This document shows positions 27,114 through 35,407 of a stretch of DNA of 64,000 nt, piece by piece. Position 1 is the stretch's first letter. Each line of letters starts with the position of its first letter. The notes beneath the pieces were generated by a model. The model worked only from the letters and a program-made list of their open reading frames with translations. It had not been told where the DNA came from and did no database searches. This stretch comes from Rhizobium sp. BK316 (GTDB lineage Bacteria; Pseudomonadota; Alphaproteobacteria; Rhizobiales; Rhizobiaceae), in NCBI RefSeq assembly GCF_014193695.1, contig NZ_JACHZR010000001.1:1773309-1837308 (forward strand), read 5' to 3'. A program made the translations under genes and the position numbers.

Positions 27114-27890
27114 ATGAACATTCGCCTTATCGCACGTCTTGATGTCAAGCTGCAGCACCTGATTAAGGGTGTGCAAATGGAGGGCTGGCGTAAGATGGGC
27201 AACCCTGGTGAACGAGCGAAGCTCTATTATCATCAGGGCGCTGACGAGCTCTTGTACATGGATGTTGTTGCAAGCCTTTATGAGCGCAACAATCTGACGG
27301 ACATCGTTCGTGAGGTGGCACAGGAGGCGTTTGTGCCGATCACTGTCGGAGGCGGAATAGGCGATCTCAAGTCGGCCAAGCAACTGCTTGACGTCGGTGC
27401 CGACAAGGTGGCGGTAAATACGGCTGCGACCAAGCGGCCCGCAATATTACAGGAAATTTCCGATACCTATGGCTCCCAGGCGATGGTTCTTTCCATCGAA
27501 GCAAAGCGGCTGCCGCAAGGTGGTTGGGAAGCGATGACGGAGAATGGGCGCAACCATACCGGGCTGGACGTCGTCCGGTGGGCTGTGAAGGGTGCGGAAC
27601 TTGGCGCAGGCGAGATCCTCATCACGTCGATTGATCGCGACGGTACGATGAAGGGTATGGATACCGAACTCATCAGAGCCGTCACGCGAGAGGTCGACAT
27701 TCCCGTAATTGCTTCCGGAGGCGCAGCAGTCGGCACCCATGCAACCGAGGCTGTCCGGTCGGGCGCGACGGCTGTCGCCTTCGCGAAGGCCCTTCATTCC
27801 GACTCAACTGATTTTGGGAAATTGCGGCAAGAGCTAAAGCAGGTTGGAATACCGGTTAGAACACCAAAGAAGGTAGTGGTCGGCGTATGA
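27114..27890 (+). CDS. HisF-like amidination partner (cassette 1)
   Basis: A 258-residue (beta/alpha)8 barrel related to the histidine cyclase HisF, here expected to channel ammonia from the HisH-like glutaminase to the amidotransferase. The HisF phosphate-binding and barrel motifs are seen (TVGGGIGD, SIDRDGTMKGMD, VIASGGAA). Asp10, matching the catalytic Asp11 of HisF, is kept, but the second catalytic Asp (Asp130 in Thermotoga HisF) is replaced by Glu129 in the SIEAKRL block. That argues against a role in histidine synthesis. It overlaps the next gene by four bases. Confidence 0.85.
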   Translation: MNIRLIARLDVKLQHLIKGVQMEGWRKMGNPGERAKLYYHQGADELLYMDVVASLYERNNLTDIVREVAQEAFVPITVGGGIGDLKSAKQLLDVGADKVAVNTAATKRPAILQEISDTYGSQAMVLSIEAKRLPQGGWEAMTENGRNHTGLDVVRWAVKGAELGAGEILITSIDRDGTMKGMDTELIRAVTREVDIPVIASGGAAVGTHATEAVRSGATAVAFAKALHSDSTDFGKLRQELKQVGIPVRTPKKVVVGV

Positions 27891-28540
27891 ACCAATCAGT
27901 AGTTGTCGTTGATTACGGCATCGGTAATGTTTTCTCCGTTTGCAACGCTCTCAAGCAGATTGGCGCTGAGCCGCAGTTGACGCGCGACATCCCCACAATT
28001 CTGCAGGCTGAACGAGTAATCCTGCCTGGTGTGGGCGCCTTTGGCCGTGCCATGGATGCATTGCGGGGCTTTGGTCTCGACGAGGCCCTCGGCAGTTACG
28101 TCGCGACAGGCCGTCCTTTTCTTGGGATCTGCATCGGCATGCAAGTCCTGATGGATTCATCGCTGGAGTTCGGAGCCCATGCGGGTCTGGGTTTTATTCC
28201 GGGAACGGTAGAACGCATTCCGTCGGTGGATAAGGCTGGCGATCCTTTGCGTGTGCCGCATATTAGCTGGAGCAAGGTGAAACCGGCGACGGGCGTTCTC
28301 CCGGAACAATGGCAATCTACGCCGCTCTCTGGCGACGAGGATCACCAGGAGTTCTATTTCGTTCATTCTTATCATTCGAAGCCGAGCGATGCTTCGAACC
28401 TTCTCGCCGTCGTTGATCACGGAGGCAACGACGTGACCGCGGCAATTACGAAGGACAATATTGTCGGCGTGCAATTTCATCCTGAGCGCAGCGGTTTGGC
28501 GGGCCTGAATCTCCTCGGAAGGTTTATGGGATCTCTTTAA
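27887..28540 (+). CDS. HisH-like glutamine amidotransferase (cassette 1)
   Basis: A 217-residue class I glutaminase that releases ammonia from glutamine. The nucleophile elbow GICIGMQ has Cys82 and the catalytic His-x-Glu is in VQFHPERSG near the C-terminus, so it should be active. It is translationally coupled (ATGA) to the HisF-like gene, as expected for an obligate complex. It serves the amidotransferase at 25.8 kb rather than histidine synthesis, judging from the neighbours. Confidence 0.87.
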   Translation: MNQSVVVVDYGIGNVFSVCNALKQIGAEPQLTRDIPTILQAERVILPGVGAFGRAMDALRGFGLDEALGSYVATGRPFLGICIGMQVLMDSSLEFGAHAGLGFIPGTVERIPSVDKAGDPLRVPHISWSKVKPATGVLPEQWQSTPLSGDEDHQEFYFVHSYHSKPSDASNLLAVVDHGGNDVTAAITKDNIVGVQFHPERSGLAGLNLLGRFMGSL

Positions 28541-28654
28541 CCACAACAACTCTACGAAAGATCGCGCCTGGCATGCTCTATCAGGTTGCGAAACGCTCAG
28601 ACGGTGGCTAAGGCAGTAACTCTCAAGAGGAAGTCTCTAGAATTGGATAGGCGC

Positions 28655-29722
28655 ATGCTCAATTTCGCTCTCGTCGGATGTGGTCGGATTGCTGTTCGCC
28701 ATTCAGAACTCCTGGGCCTCAACCAGATTGAGGGGGCACGTCTCGCCGCAGTCTGTGACATCGTTCCGGAAAAGGCCCGTGCCATCGGAGAGCGGTTCAA
28801 TGTCCCCTATTTCACCGATATGCATGAAATGATGCGTGAGATTGACGTCGATGCAGTTTCAGTCCTGACTGAAAGCGGCAATCACGCCACCGACGTCATT
28901 GCACTTGCAAAATACGGCAAGCCTATCATTGTCGAAAAGCCGATGGCCTTAACTCTTGAGGACGCGGATGCGATGATTGCCGCCTGCGATGCAACGGGGT
29001 CGCGATTGTTTGTCGTCAAGCAGAACCGCTTTAACGTCCCTGTGGTCAAGCTTCGCGAAGCGCTTGAAGCCGGCCGCTTCGGTAAGATGGTCATGGGTAC
29101 GATCCGGGTCAGGTGGTGTCGCGATCAGAGCTACTATGATCAGGATCCGTGGAGAGGGACTTGGGCTATGGATGGTGGTGTTCTGACCAATCAGGCCAGC
29201 CACCATATTGATCTGCTTGAATGGATGATGGGCGATGTCGAAAGTGTCTTTGCGAAAAGTACGACCGCGCTTGTCGATATAGAGACGGAAGATACGGCTG
29301 TTGTGCTTCTGAAGTTCAAGAACGGGGCACTGGGTCTCATTGAAGCAACCACCGCAACTCGACCCAAGGATCTTGAAGGCTCGATTTCGGTTCTGGGCGC
29401 AACAGGAACCGTTGAGATCGGTGGCTTTGCCGTCAACAAGATGAAGGTCTGGAATTTCACAGATGGCCGAGACAATGTCGATGAAATCATGGACAAATAC
29501 TCGGTCAACCCGCCGAACGTCTATGGCTTCGGCCACCAGATGTATTACGAGCATGTTGTTGATTGCCTGGTGAGTGGCCGGCAGCAGGATGTGGATGGGC
29601 GCATTGGTCGCAAGAGCATTCAACTGATCCACGCGATCTACGAATCCATCGAGACCGGCAAGGAGGTATTCCTCCCGGTGGTGCCGCGTCATTCCAAACT
29701 CGGGCGCGGCAAGAATGGCTGA
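28655..29722 (+). CDS. UDP-GlcNAcA 3-dehydrogenase, WbpB/WlbA-like (Gfo/Idh/MocA family)
   Basis: A 355-residue NAD-dependent dehydrogenase that oxidises C3 of UDP-N-acetylglucosaminuronic acid. It has FALVGCGRIAVRH at the start, VEKPMALT with the active-site Lys, and the KQNRFN and TNQASHHIDLLEW blocks typical of WlbA/WbpB. The ATG at 28655 begins right at the Rossmann fold; the open frame reaches back to TTG 28586. The next two genes, an acetyltransferase and an aminotransferase, complete the same pathway, which assigns it more firmly than the other two members of this family in the window. Confidence 0.87.
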   Translation: MLNFALVGCGRIAVRHSELLGLNQIEGARLAAVCDIVPEKARAIGERFNVPYFTDMHEMMREIDVDAVSVLTESGNHATDVIALAKYGKPIIVEKPMALTLEDADAMIAACDATGSRLFVVKQNRFNVPVVKLREALEAGRFGKMVMGTIRVRWCRDQSYYDQDPWRGTWAMDGGVLTNQASHHIDLLEWMMGDVESVFAKSTTALVDIETEDTAVVLLKFKNGALGLIEATTATRPKDLEGSISVLGATGTVEIGGFAVNKMKVWNFTDGRDNVDEIMDKYSVNPPNVYGFGHQMYYEHVVDCLVSGRQQDVDGRIGRKSIQLIHAIYESIETGKEVFLPVVPRHSKLGRGKNG

Positions 29723-30185
29723 ACTGACACGCAGAACGGTTGGTATTGCTTCTGACGTCCAGTTCGGTGGCAATGTCACCGTAGTCGAACCCGTCAATTT
29801 GTACGGATGCGAAATCGGCAGCGACGTTTTCATCGGCCCTTTCGTCGAAATTCAGAAAAGCGTCTCCGTCGGCTCTGGAACACGCATTCAATCACACAGT
29901 TTCATCTGCGAGTTCGTCGATATCGGCAGCGATTGTTTCATCGGTCATGGTGTGATGTTTATAAATGACCTTTTTGCTTCCGGCGGACCGGCCCGTGGTG
30001 ACAAATCGAAGTGGAAAAGCACCCGGATCGGCGATCGGGTGTCGATCGGGAGCAATGCCACAATTTTGCCAGTTGCCATATGTGATGACGTCGTCGTCGG
30101 CGCGGGAAGCGTCGTGACACGCGATATCTCTCAGCCGGGAATCTACGCTGGAAACCCATGTCGTAAACTGCGGAATCTACCATGA
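29715..30185 (+). CDS. N-acetyltransferase, WbpD/WlbB-like
   Basis: A 156-residue left-handed beta-helix protein built of hexapeptide repeats (for example IGSDVFIGPFVEI, VGSGTRI, IGSDCFIGHG). WbpD/WlbB enzymes acetylate the 3-amino group of UDP-GlcNAc3NA to give UDP-2,3-diacetamido-2,3-dideoxyglucuronic acid. The catalytic Asn/His region FINDLF is present. It overlaps the dehydrogenase by eight bases and the aminotransferase by four, a tight operon. Confidence 0.85.
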   Translation: MAELTRRTVGIASDVQFGGNVTVVEPVNLYGCEIGSDVFIGPFVEIQKSVSVGSGTRIQSHSFICEFVDIGSDCFIGHGVMFINDLFASGGPARGDKSKWKSTRIGDRVSIGSNATILPVAICDDVVVGAGSVVTRDISQPGIYAGNPCRKLRNLP

Positions 30186-31279
30186 TAAAATTCCTCGACC
30201 TGCACGCACAATATCTTTCGATCAAGTCCGATATCGATAATGCAATCGCCAAGGTCCTGGCGAGCAGCGCTTTCATCGGCGGTCCGAACGTCAAGGAATT
30301 CGAGCAGGCCTTTGCCGATTATGTCGGGACTGAATTCTGCATCGGTGTGGCAAATGGGACGGATGCGATCGAGATCGCGCTCGAAGCCCTGGCACTTCCT
30401 GGTGGCTCGGAGGTCATCATTCCCGGCAATACCTTTATCGCCAGTTCGGAAGCTGTCACGCGAAGCGGTTTGAAAGTAGTTTTTGCCGATGTCGATCCCG
30501 GCAACTATACGCTGACCGCAGAGACGGTGCGGGCAAAGCTCACGCCGCGTACCAGCGCCATCATGGCCGTCCACCTCTATGGTCACCCGTGCGATATGGT
30601 TGCCCTTAAGAAGGTTGCGGACGAGCATAGTCTGAAAATCCTTGAGGATTGTGCGCAGGCGCACGGCGCGACGTGCCACGGCAAGACCGTTGGCACGATC
30701 GGCGACATCGCCACGTTCAGCTTTTATCCCGGGAAGAATTTGGGCGCCTACGGCGACGCAGGCGCAATCGTGACAGGAGATGCCGATTTGGCAAAGCGTG
30801 CCCGCATGATTGCCAATCACGGGCGCGTTGCGAAATATGACCACGACTTCGAAGGGAGAAATTCCCGCCTCGACGGTCTCCAAGCGGCAATTCTGTGTGC
30901 AAAGCTGCCGAACCTGCCGGCGTGGACGGAAAGACGTATTGCAATTGCCGATCGCTATATCGCTGAGCTTTCCGACGTACGTGAGATAGTCTTGCCGCGT
31001 CGCGCAAATTGGGCCAAGCAAGTCTACCATCTCTTCGTTATCCGAACCGATAGACGAGACCAGTTGAGCGCGTGGCTGGCAGAGAAGGGCATTGAAACAG
31101 GCGTCCACTACCCGGTCGCCTTGCCGAAGCTGAAGGCCTACGATTATCTCGGCCAAGGCCAGGAGGATCTTTTCGTCAATCAGGCTGACAAGACGCTTCT
31201 CAGCCTGCCGATTGGTGAACACATGTCCGACGCCGACGTTGTGACTGTGTCGACTGCGATCAAATCCTTCTTCGGTTGA
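30182..31279 (+). CDS. UDP-2-acetamido-2-deoxy-3-oxoglucuronate aminotransferase, WbpE/WlbC-like
   Basis: A 365-residue DegT-family PLP enzyme that aminates the 3-keto group made by the WbpB-like protein. It begins IKFLDLHAQY like WbpE, has ANGTDAIEIAL for phosphate binding and Lys in FSFYPGKNLGAYGDAG as the PLP residue (near residue 184). It works with the WbpB-like enzyme in a coupled cycle known for the family. The precursor-forming UDP-GlcNAc 6-dehydrogenase (WbpA) is not seen intact in this window. Confidence 0.87.
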   Translation: MIKFLDLHAQYLSIKSDIDNAIAKVLASSAFIGGPNVKEFEQAFADYVGTEFCIGVANGTDAIEIALEALALPGGSEVIIPGNTFIASSEAVTRSGLKVVFADVDPGNYTLTAETVRAKLTPRTSAIMAVHLYGHPCDMVALKKVADEHSLKILEDCAQAHGATCHGKTVGTIGDIATFSFYPGKNLGAYGDAGAIVTGDADLAKRARMIANHGRVAKYDHDFEGRNSRLDGLQAAILCAKLPNLPAWTERRIAIADRYIAELSDVREIVLPRRANWAKQVYHLFVIRTDRRDQLSAWLAEKGIETGVHYPVALPKLKAYDYLGQGQEDLFVNQADKTLLSLPIGEHMSDADVVTVSTAIKSFFG

Positions 31280-31283
31280 TTTG

Positions 31284-32567
31284 ATGTTCAACCTGCAGGT
31301 CATTCGTTCGGTATTCGTATTCACCGCCACGAATGCATTGGCCTCGGGGCTTCCACTGCTTCTTTTGCCGATCCTAACGCGTGTGCTCTCGCCAGAGGAC
31401 TACGGCCTCGTCGCTATGTATTCCGTGTTCTTAACTGCACTTGGAGCGCTGACCGGACTGAGCGTTCACGGCGCTGTCGGGATGCGTTACTTTGATCGTG
31501 CCGAGATTGATTTCCCCAAATATGTGGGTTCGTGCCTGGCAATATTGGTTGCGACGACGAGTATCGTTTTCGTTTCAGTCACCCTTCTCCAGGTTCCCTT
31601 AATCGCTTTGACCAATCTGCCGGGAAAATGGCTGCTGATCGCGGTGTTAACCTCTGGGATGCAGTTCCTCCTGCTGACAATGCTTTCGATCTTCCAGTCT
31701 GCAAAGCAAGCCGGCATGTTCAGCCTGCTTCGAATTGGTCAGGCTGTAATTGATGCCTTGTTATCTCTGGTGCTTGTCGTTTCTTTTGGGCTTGCGTGGG
31801 AGGGACGGCTCATCGGTATGTCCTTGGCGATCGCCATTCTCGGCGCAATATCGCTGGGGATGCTATTTTACGGTCGCTGGATCGATCTCAATATTCGCGT
31901 CGACTACGTGCGGAACGCCTTGAAGTTCGGTGTTCCCCTCGTCCCCCATGTTGTCGGCGGCATGCTTATCGCCATGGTCGATCGGTTGTTGATCACCAAT
32001 TTTCTCGATCTCGCGAGCACTGGCATCTATATGGTCGCTATCCAAATTGGATTGGGTGTGAATTTGCTTTCGGACGCTTGCAGCCGTGCCGTGTCTCCGT
32101 GGCTGATCGAGGCGATTAAGGACAATAGACATCAGAAGAATGTACTCATTGCGAAATTCTGTATGATCTACTTTGCTGCTCTTCTCATCTTAGCGATGAT
32201 GGTGGGGTTTCTCGCTCCCTGGATCCTTCCGTTCCTTGTTGGCCAGGCGTTTATGAACGCGTCTTCTTTTGTAATGCTCATTGCACTGGGTCAGGCTTTT
32301 GGAGGTATGTATCTGGTTGTCGCCAATGTGGTCTTCTATCGCGAAAAGACGGCATATCTTGCGGGCATTACAATATCTTGCGGCATATTGAATCTCGCCC
32401 TGGCTTATTTGCTCCTGCATGTCGAAGGCCTGCAGGGTGTCGCCCAGGCCTATGCCGTTGCTCAGCTCTTGATGTTCTTGTCAGTCTGGATTTTTTCGCA
32501 AAAGTTGCATCCACTACCATGGTTCGAAGCAGCGCGGACCCTGTTCCGGGGGAGGCGGGTCGCGTGA
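31284..32567 (+). CDS. Wzx-type oligosaccharide flippase
   Basis: A 427-residue MATE/MOP-superfamily membrane protein with about 12-14 helices and no catalytic motif. It should flip undecaprenyl-linked repeat units across the inner membrane. The N-terminal segment (LPLLLLPILTRVLSPEDYGLVAMY) is characteristic of the polysaccharide transporter family. The ATG at 31284 is four bases after the aminotransferase stop; a TTG at 31281 is an alternative. It overlaps the following gene by four bases. Confidence 0.88.
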   Translation: MFNLQVIRSVFVFTATNALASGLPLLLLPILTRVLSPEDYGLVAMYSVFLTALGALTGLSVHGAVGMRYFDRAEIDFPKYVGSCLAILVATTSIVFVSVTLLQVPLIALTNLPGKWLLIAVLTSGMQFLLLTMLSIFQSAKQAGMFSLLRIGQAVIDALLSLVLVVSFGLAWEGRLIGMSLAIAILGAISLGMLFYGRWIDLNIRVDYVRNALKFGVPLVPHVVGGMLIAMVDRLLITNFLDLASTGIYMVAIQIGLGVNLLSDACSRAVSPWLIEAIKDNRHQKNVLIAKFCMIYFAALLILAMMVGFLAPWILPFLVGQAFMNASSFVMLIALGQAFGGMYLVVANVVFYREKTAYLAGITISCGILNLALAYLLLHVEGLQGVAQAYAVAQLLMFLSVWIFSQKLHPLPWFEAARTLFRGRRVA

Positions 32568-34000
32568 CCAAGGACACTAATCTTACGGAAGCCGAGGTCA
32601 GCGCAATCGTGCGCTCATTTGAAGAGCGATGGGATCTTTTCTCGAAAGTCGTTGATGGTGTATGCCTGTGGCAGCTGATCCGCTTTGAAGTATCGTTGCG
32701 GAAGCAACGGGGCGGGCTAATTCGCGCTCCCTTGTCGCGCAAGCGACTGGTCATTGGCGTACTTTTCGGTATCCTGCAGTATCTTTTACCGGGCAGACGG
32801 TACCACTACCTATGCAAGACCTATGATTCAGCTCATCGCGGAATCCAAGCAGACCAAGCGGTGGACATCTACTTTGACGCCTTGTGTGACGAGATCCATG
32901 GAGGGGCTAAGATGTCTTCATACGATGCCGCCGGCTTTGAAGACAGAACCTCTATTGCAATACGTCGTCCAGTCTTTGACGATACGTCTATCATCGTCTT
33001 AAGCGCAATTCTCGGGCGTTATTTCCCGTTTAAGTCAACGGATCCGGTCTTCAATCTGCTTGCCGAAGCACTTGGCCAGGAGTTCGGCTACAGTGATTAT
33101 ACGGCTGGACGCTTGGCAAGGCACTACAATGTGTTTCGTTGGCGATCCTATCTTTACGGCTTAGTCCTCAGAAAATTTGCGCCAGCTGTTGTTCTGGTGC
33201 CTGACAGCGGGCAATTTGCATTGATGGATGCATGCCGAAACCGGGACGTGGCATTTGTTGAGCTGCAACACGGTGTATTCACCGCGGTTCATCCCAATGT
33301 TCTTCCCAAGGAATTGTCGTCTAAGACGGATGTTATCAAGCCTTCGATCCTAGCGGCCTATGGCAATTTTACCCGCGAGGTGCTTCAGGGGACGGCATTG
33401 GAAGCGGAAGGCCGGATCGAGGCTGTCGGCGCGCTTTCCATCGAGCGTGCAAGGCTACTGCGCGATTCGATGTTCCAACCGTCTGAAGAGATCAAAGTTA
33501 CAATCACCACCCAAGGTGTTGCAGCGCAGCAATTATGTCACTTTGTCATTGTATTCCTGCAAAACGCAAGTGTGCCGATCAAGATCCATATTAAGCTTCA
33601 TCCCGCCTATGACGTCGAAGAGGAACTGTATGCTCAATATCTCGGACACGAACCACGTGTGGAGATCATTTCGGGAAAGTCAACTCGTTCAACCCATGAG
33701 TTGATCGCTCTTTCTGATCTGCATTTGAGCATATCCTCAGCTTCGCATTACGATGCACTTGGAATTGGTACGCCGACTGGGATTATTCCTTTTGAAACCT
33801 ATCAATCGGTTGCCGCGATACTGCAGCATGACGGTGCGTTTCTGGTAGACAATCCCGAAAGGTTTGCGGCAATTGTCTCCAGAAGAGGTTGGCCAATAGT
33901 TCCCGTCAAGACAAAGGATCACTTCTTTGCGCAAGGTTTCTTGGGGAATATGACACGGTTGCTGCATCCACAGGCAGAAGGTTACGAAGCGACGAAATGA
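32564..34000 (+). CDS. Unrecognised cytoplasmic protein, possible GT-B glycosyltransferase
   Basis: A 478-residue protein that I cannot assign to a family. The GTG at 32564 overlaps the Wzx stop by four bases and has GGGGGAGG upstream, so the start is well supported. One short hydrophobic stretch near residue 65 (LVIGVLFGILQYLL) may touch the membrane. The second half has alternating strands and helices with VELQHGVF, IHIKLHP and DLHLSISSASHYDALGIGTP, the kind of signatures found in GT-B enzymes that handle lipid-linked or capsule glycans. Position between the flippase and the second amidination cassette fits a glycosyltransferase. Its stop overlaps the start of the HisH-like gene. Confidence 0.6.
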   Translation: MTKDTNLTEAEVSAIVRSFEERWDLFSKVVDGVCLWQLIRFEVSLRKQRGGLIRAPLSRKRLVIGVLFGILQYLLPGRRYHYLCKTYDSAHRGIQADQAVDIYFDALCDEIHGGAKMSSYDAAGFEDRTSIAIRRPVFDDTSIIVLSAILGRYFPFKSTDPVFNLLAEALGQEFGYSDYTAGRLARHYNVFRWRSYLYGLVLRKFAPAVVLVPDSGQFALMDACRNRDVAFVELQHGVFTAVHPNVLPKELSSKTDVIKPSILAAYGNFTREVLQGTALEAEGRIEAVGALSIERARLLRDSMFQPSEEIKVTITTQGVAAQQLCHFVIVFLQNASVPIKIHIKLHPAYDVEEELYAQYLGHEPRVEIISGKSTRSTHELIALSDLHLSISSASHYDALGIGTPTGIIPFETYQSVAAILQHDGAFLVDNPERFAAIVSRRGWPIVPVKTKDHFFAQGFLGNMTRLLHPQAEGYEATK

Positions 34001-34620
34001 TCGAAATCACCATCATCGACTACGGCACTAGTAATCTTGGTTCCATGCAAAACATGCTCAAGAAGCTGGGTGTCGGTTCGCGTTTCGCAACTACTCCGGA
34101 AGATGTGCTTGCTGCGGAGAAGATTATCTTGCCAGGGGTCGGCTCCTTCGATGCGGGCATGCGGACGCTGAAGGCTACCGGAATGATCGAGAGTTTAAAT
34201 CACGTGGTTCTCGAGAAGCGGGTTCCTATTCTGGGGGTCTGTCTCGGCATGCAGATGTTGGGCGCCGGGAGTGAAGAGGGCGTGGAGACTGGCCTGTGCT
34301 GGATCGATGCTCGTGCGATTCGGTTCGACAATGCAAGCAACCCCGAGATGCGCGTACCTCATATGGGCTGGAATGAGGTCGATGTAAGAAAAGTCTCGCC
34401 ACTGACGGAGGCAACTCCCGGGCGGCCGCGGTTCTATTTTGCCAACTCCTACCACGTCGTTTGCAATGACCCCGCAGACGCCCTGTTGGAAACCGAATAC
34501 GCTGGCCTGCGCTTTACATCGGGCATCGAAAGAGGCCACATTCGTGGCGCGCAGTTCCATCCTGAAAAGAGCCATCGCTACGGAATGTGGTTGCTCAAGA
34601 ATTTTGCAGAAAATTGCTGA
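33997..34620 (+). CDS. HisH-like glutamine amidotransferase (cassette 2)
   Basis: A 207-residue class I glutaminase. Cys82 lies in GVCLGMQM and the catalytic His-Glu pair in AQFHPEKSH, so the triad is intact. The ATG at 33997 overlaps the upstream gene (ATGA). It should feed ammonia to the HisF-like protein eight bases downstream and to the amidotransferase at 35.4 kb. It is clearly divergent from the copy at 27.9 kb, so the cassettes are not a recent duplication. Confidence 0.87.
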   Translation: MIEITIIDYGTSNLGSMQNMLKKLGVGSRFATTPEDVLAAEKIILPGVGSFDAGMRTLKATGMIESLNHVVLEKRVPILGVCLGMQMLGAGSEEGVETGLCWIDARAIRFDNASNPEMRVPHMGWNEVDVRKVSPLTEATPGRPRFYFANSYHVVCNDPADALLETEYAGLRFTSGIERGHIRGAQFHPEKSHRYGMWLLKNFAENC

Positions 34621-34627
34621 GGTTGAG

Positions 34628-35389
34628 ATGCTCGCGACAAGGGTAATTCCCAGTCTGCTCCTAAAAGGTTCCGGGCTCGTCAAGACGACAAAATTCAAGA
34701 ACCCCGTTTACATCGGCGATCCGATAAACGCGATCAAGATCTTCAACACCAAGGAAGTTGATGAATTGGTGCTTCTGGATATCACCGCGTCGAAGGAGGG
34801 CCGGGGGCCTGCGTTTGAAACGATCAGGAACATTACAAATGAGTGTTTCATGCCGCTTTCCTATGGCGGCGGCATTCGATCGATCGATGATATTCGCGCG
34901 ATCCTGAAGGCAGGTATCGAGAAGATTGTCGTCAATCATGCGGCGATCGCTGACCCGGAGCTCATCAAGAAGGCCGCAACGGAGTTTGGAAGCCAAGCCG
35001 TCATTGTCTCCATCGACGTGAAGAAGTCACTGTGGGGAGGTTACCAAGTCTATTCCTCAAGCGGTGCAAAGGTTTCGGAAAAAGATCCGGTTCGATGGGC
35101 CAGAATGGTTGAAGGACTGGGGGCCGGCGAGATCTACCTCACCGCCGTTGACAATGAAGGCACAATGAAAGGTTACGATCTGGAACTTATCCAGTCTGTT
35201 TCCAGTGCGGTTAGAATTCCGGTTATTGCCTCGGGTGGCGCCGCTACGATAGAAGACTTTCGAATGGCAAAATCTCAAGGCGGAGCTTCCGCTGTGGCCG
35301 CTGGTGCCATGTTTGTTTTTCAGGGGCCGCATCGTGCGGTTCTCATCACCTATCCGCCTCGCGATGCGCTGGAGCGCGCGCTCGGCTAA
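34628..35389 (+). CDS. HisF-like amidination partner, HisF2 type (cassette 2)
   Basis: A 253-residue HisF-like barrel with SYGGGIRS, NEGTMKGYD and VIASGGAA motifs. The position of catalytic Asp11 is Leu11 (IPSLLLKG), while Asp130 is kept (SIDVKK). The same LVKTTKF replacement region is known in HisF2 proteins of O-antigen clusters, which do not work in histidine synthesis but pass ammonia to WbpG-type enzymes. An upstream open frame to 34439 overlaps the HisH-like gene and is not used; the ATG at 34628 follows GAGGTTGAG. Confidence 0.87.
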   Translation: MLATRVIPSLLLKGSGLVKTTKFKNPVYIGDPINAIKIFNTKEVDELVLLDITASKEGRGPAFETIRNITNECFMPLSYGGGIRSIDDIRAILKAGIEKIVVNHAAIADPELIKKAATEFGSQAVIVSIDVKKSLWGGYQVYSSSGAKVSEKDPVRWARMVEGLGAGEIYLTAVDNEGTMKGYDLELIQSVSSAVRIPVIASGGAATIEDFRMAKSQGGASAVAAGAMFVFQGPHRAVLITYPPRDALERALG

Positions 35390-35407
35390 GCTGCTTTCAG
35401 GAGATCC

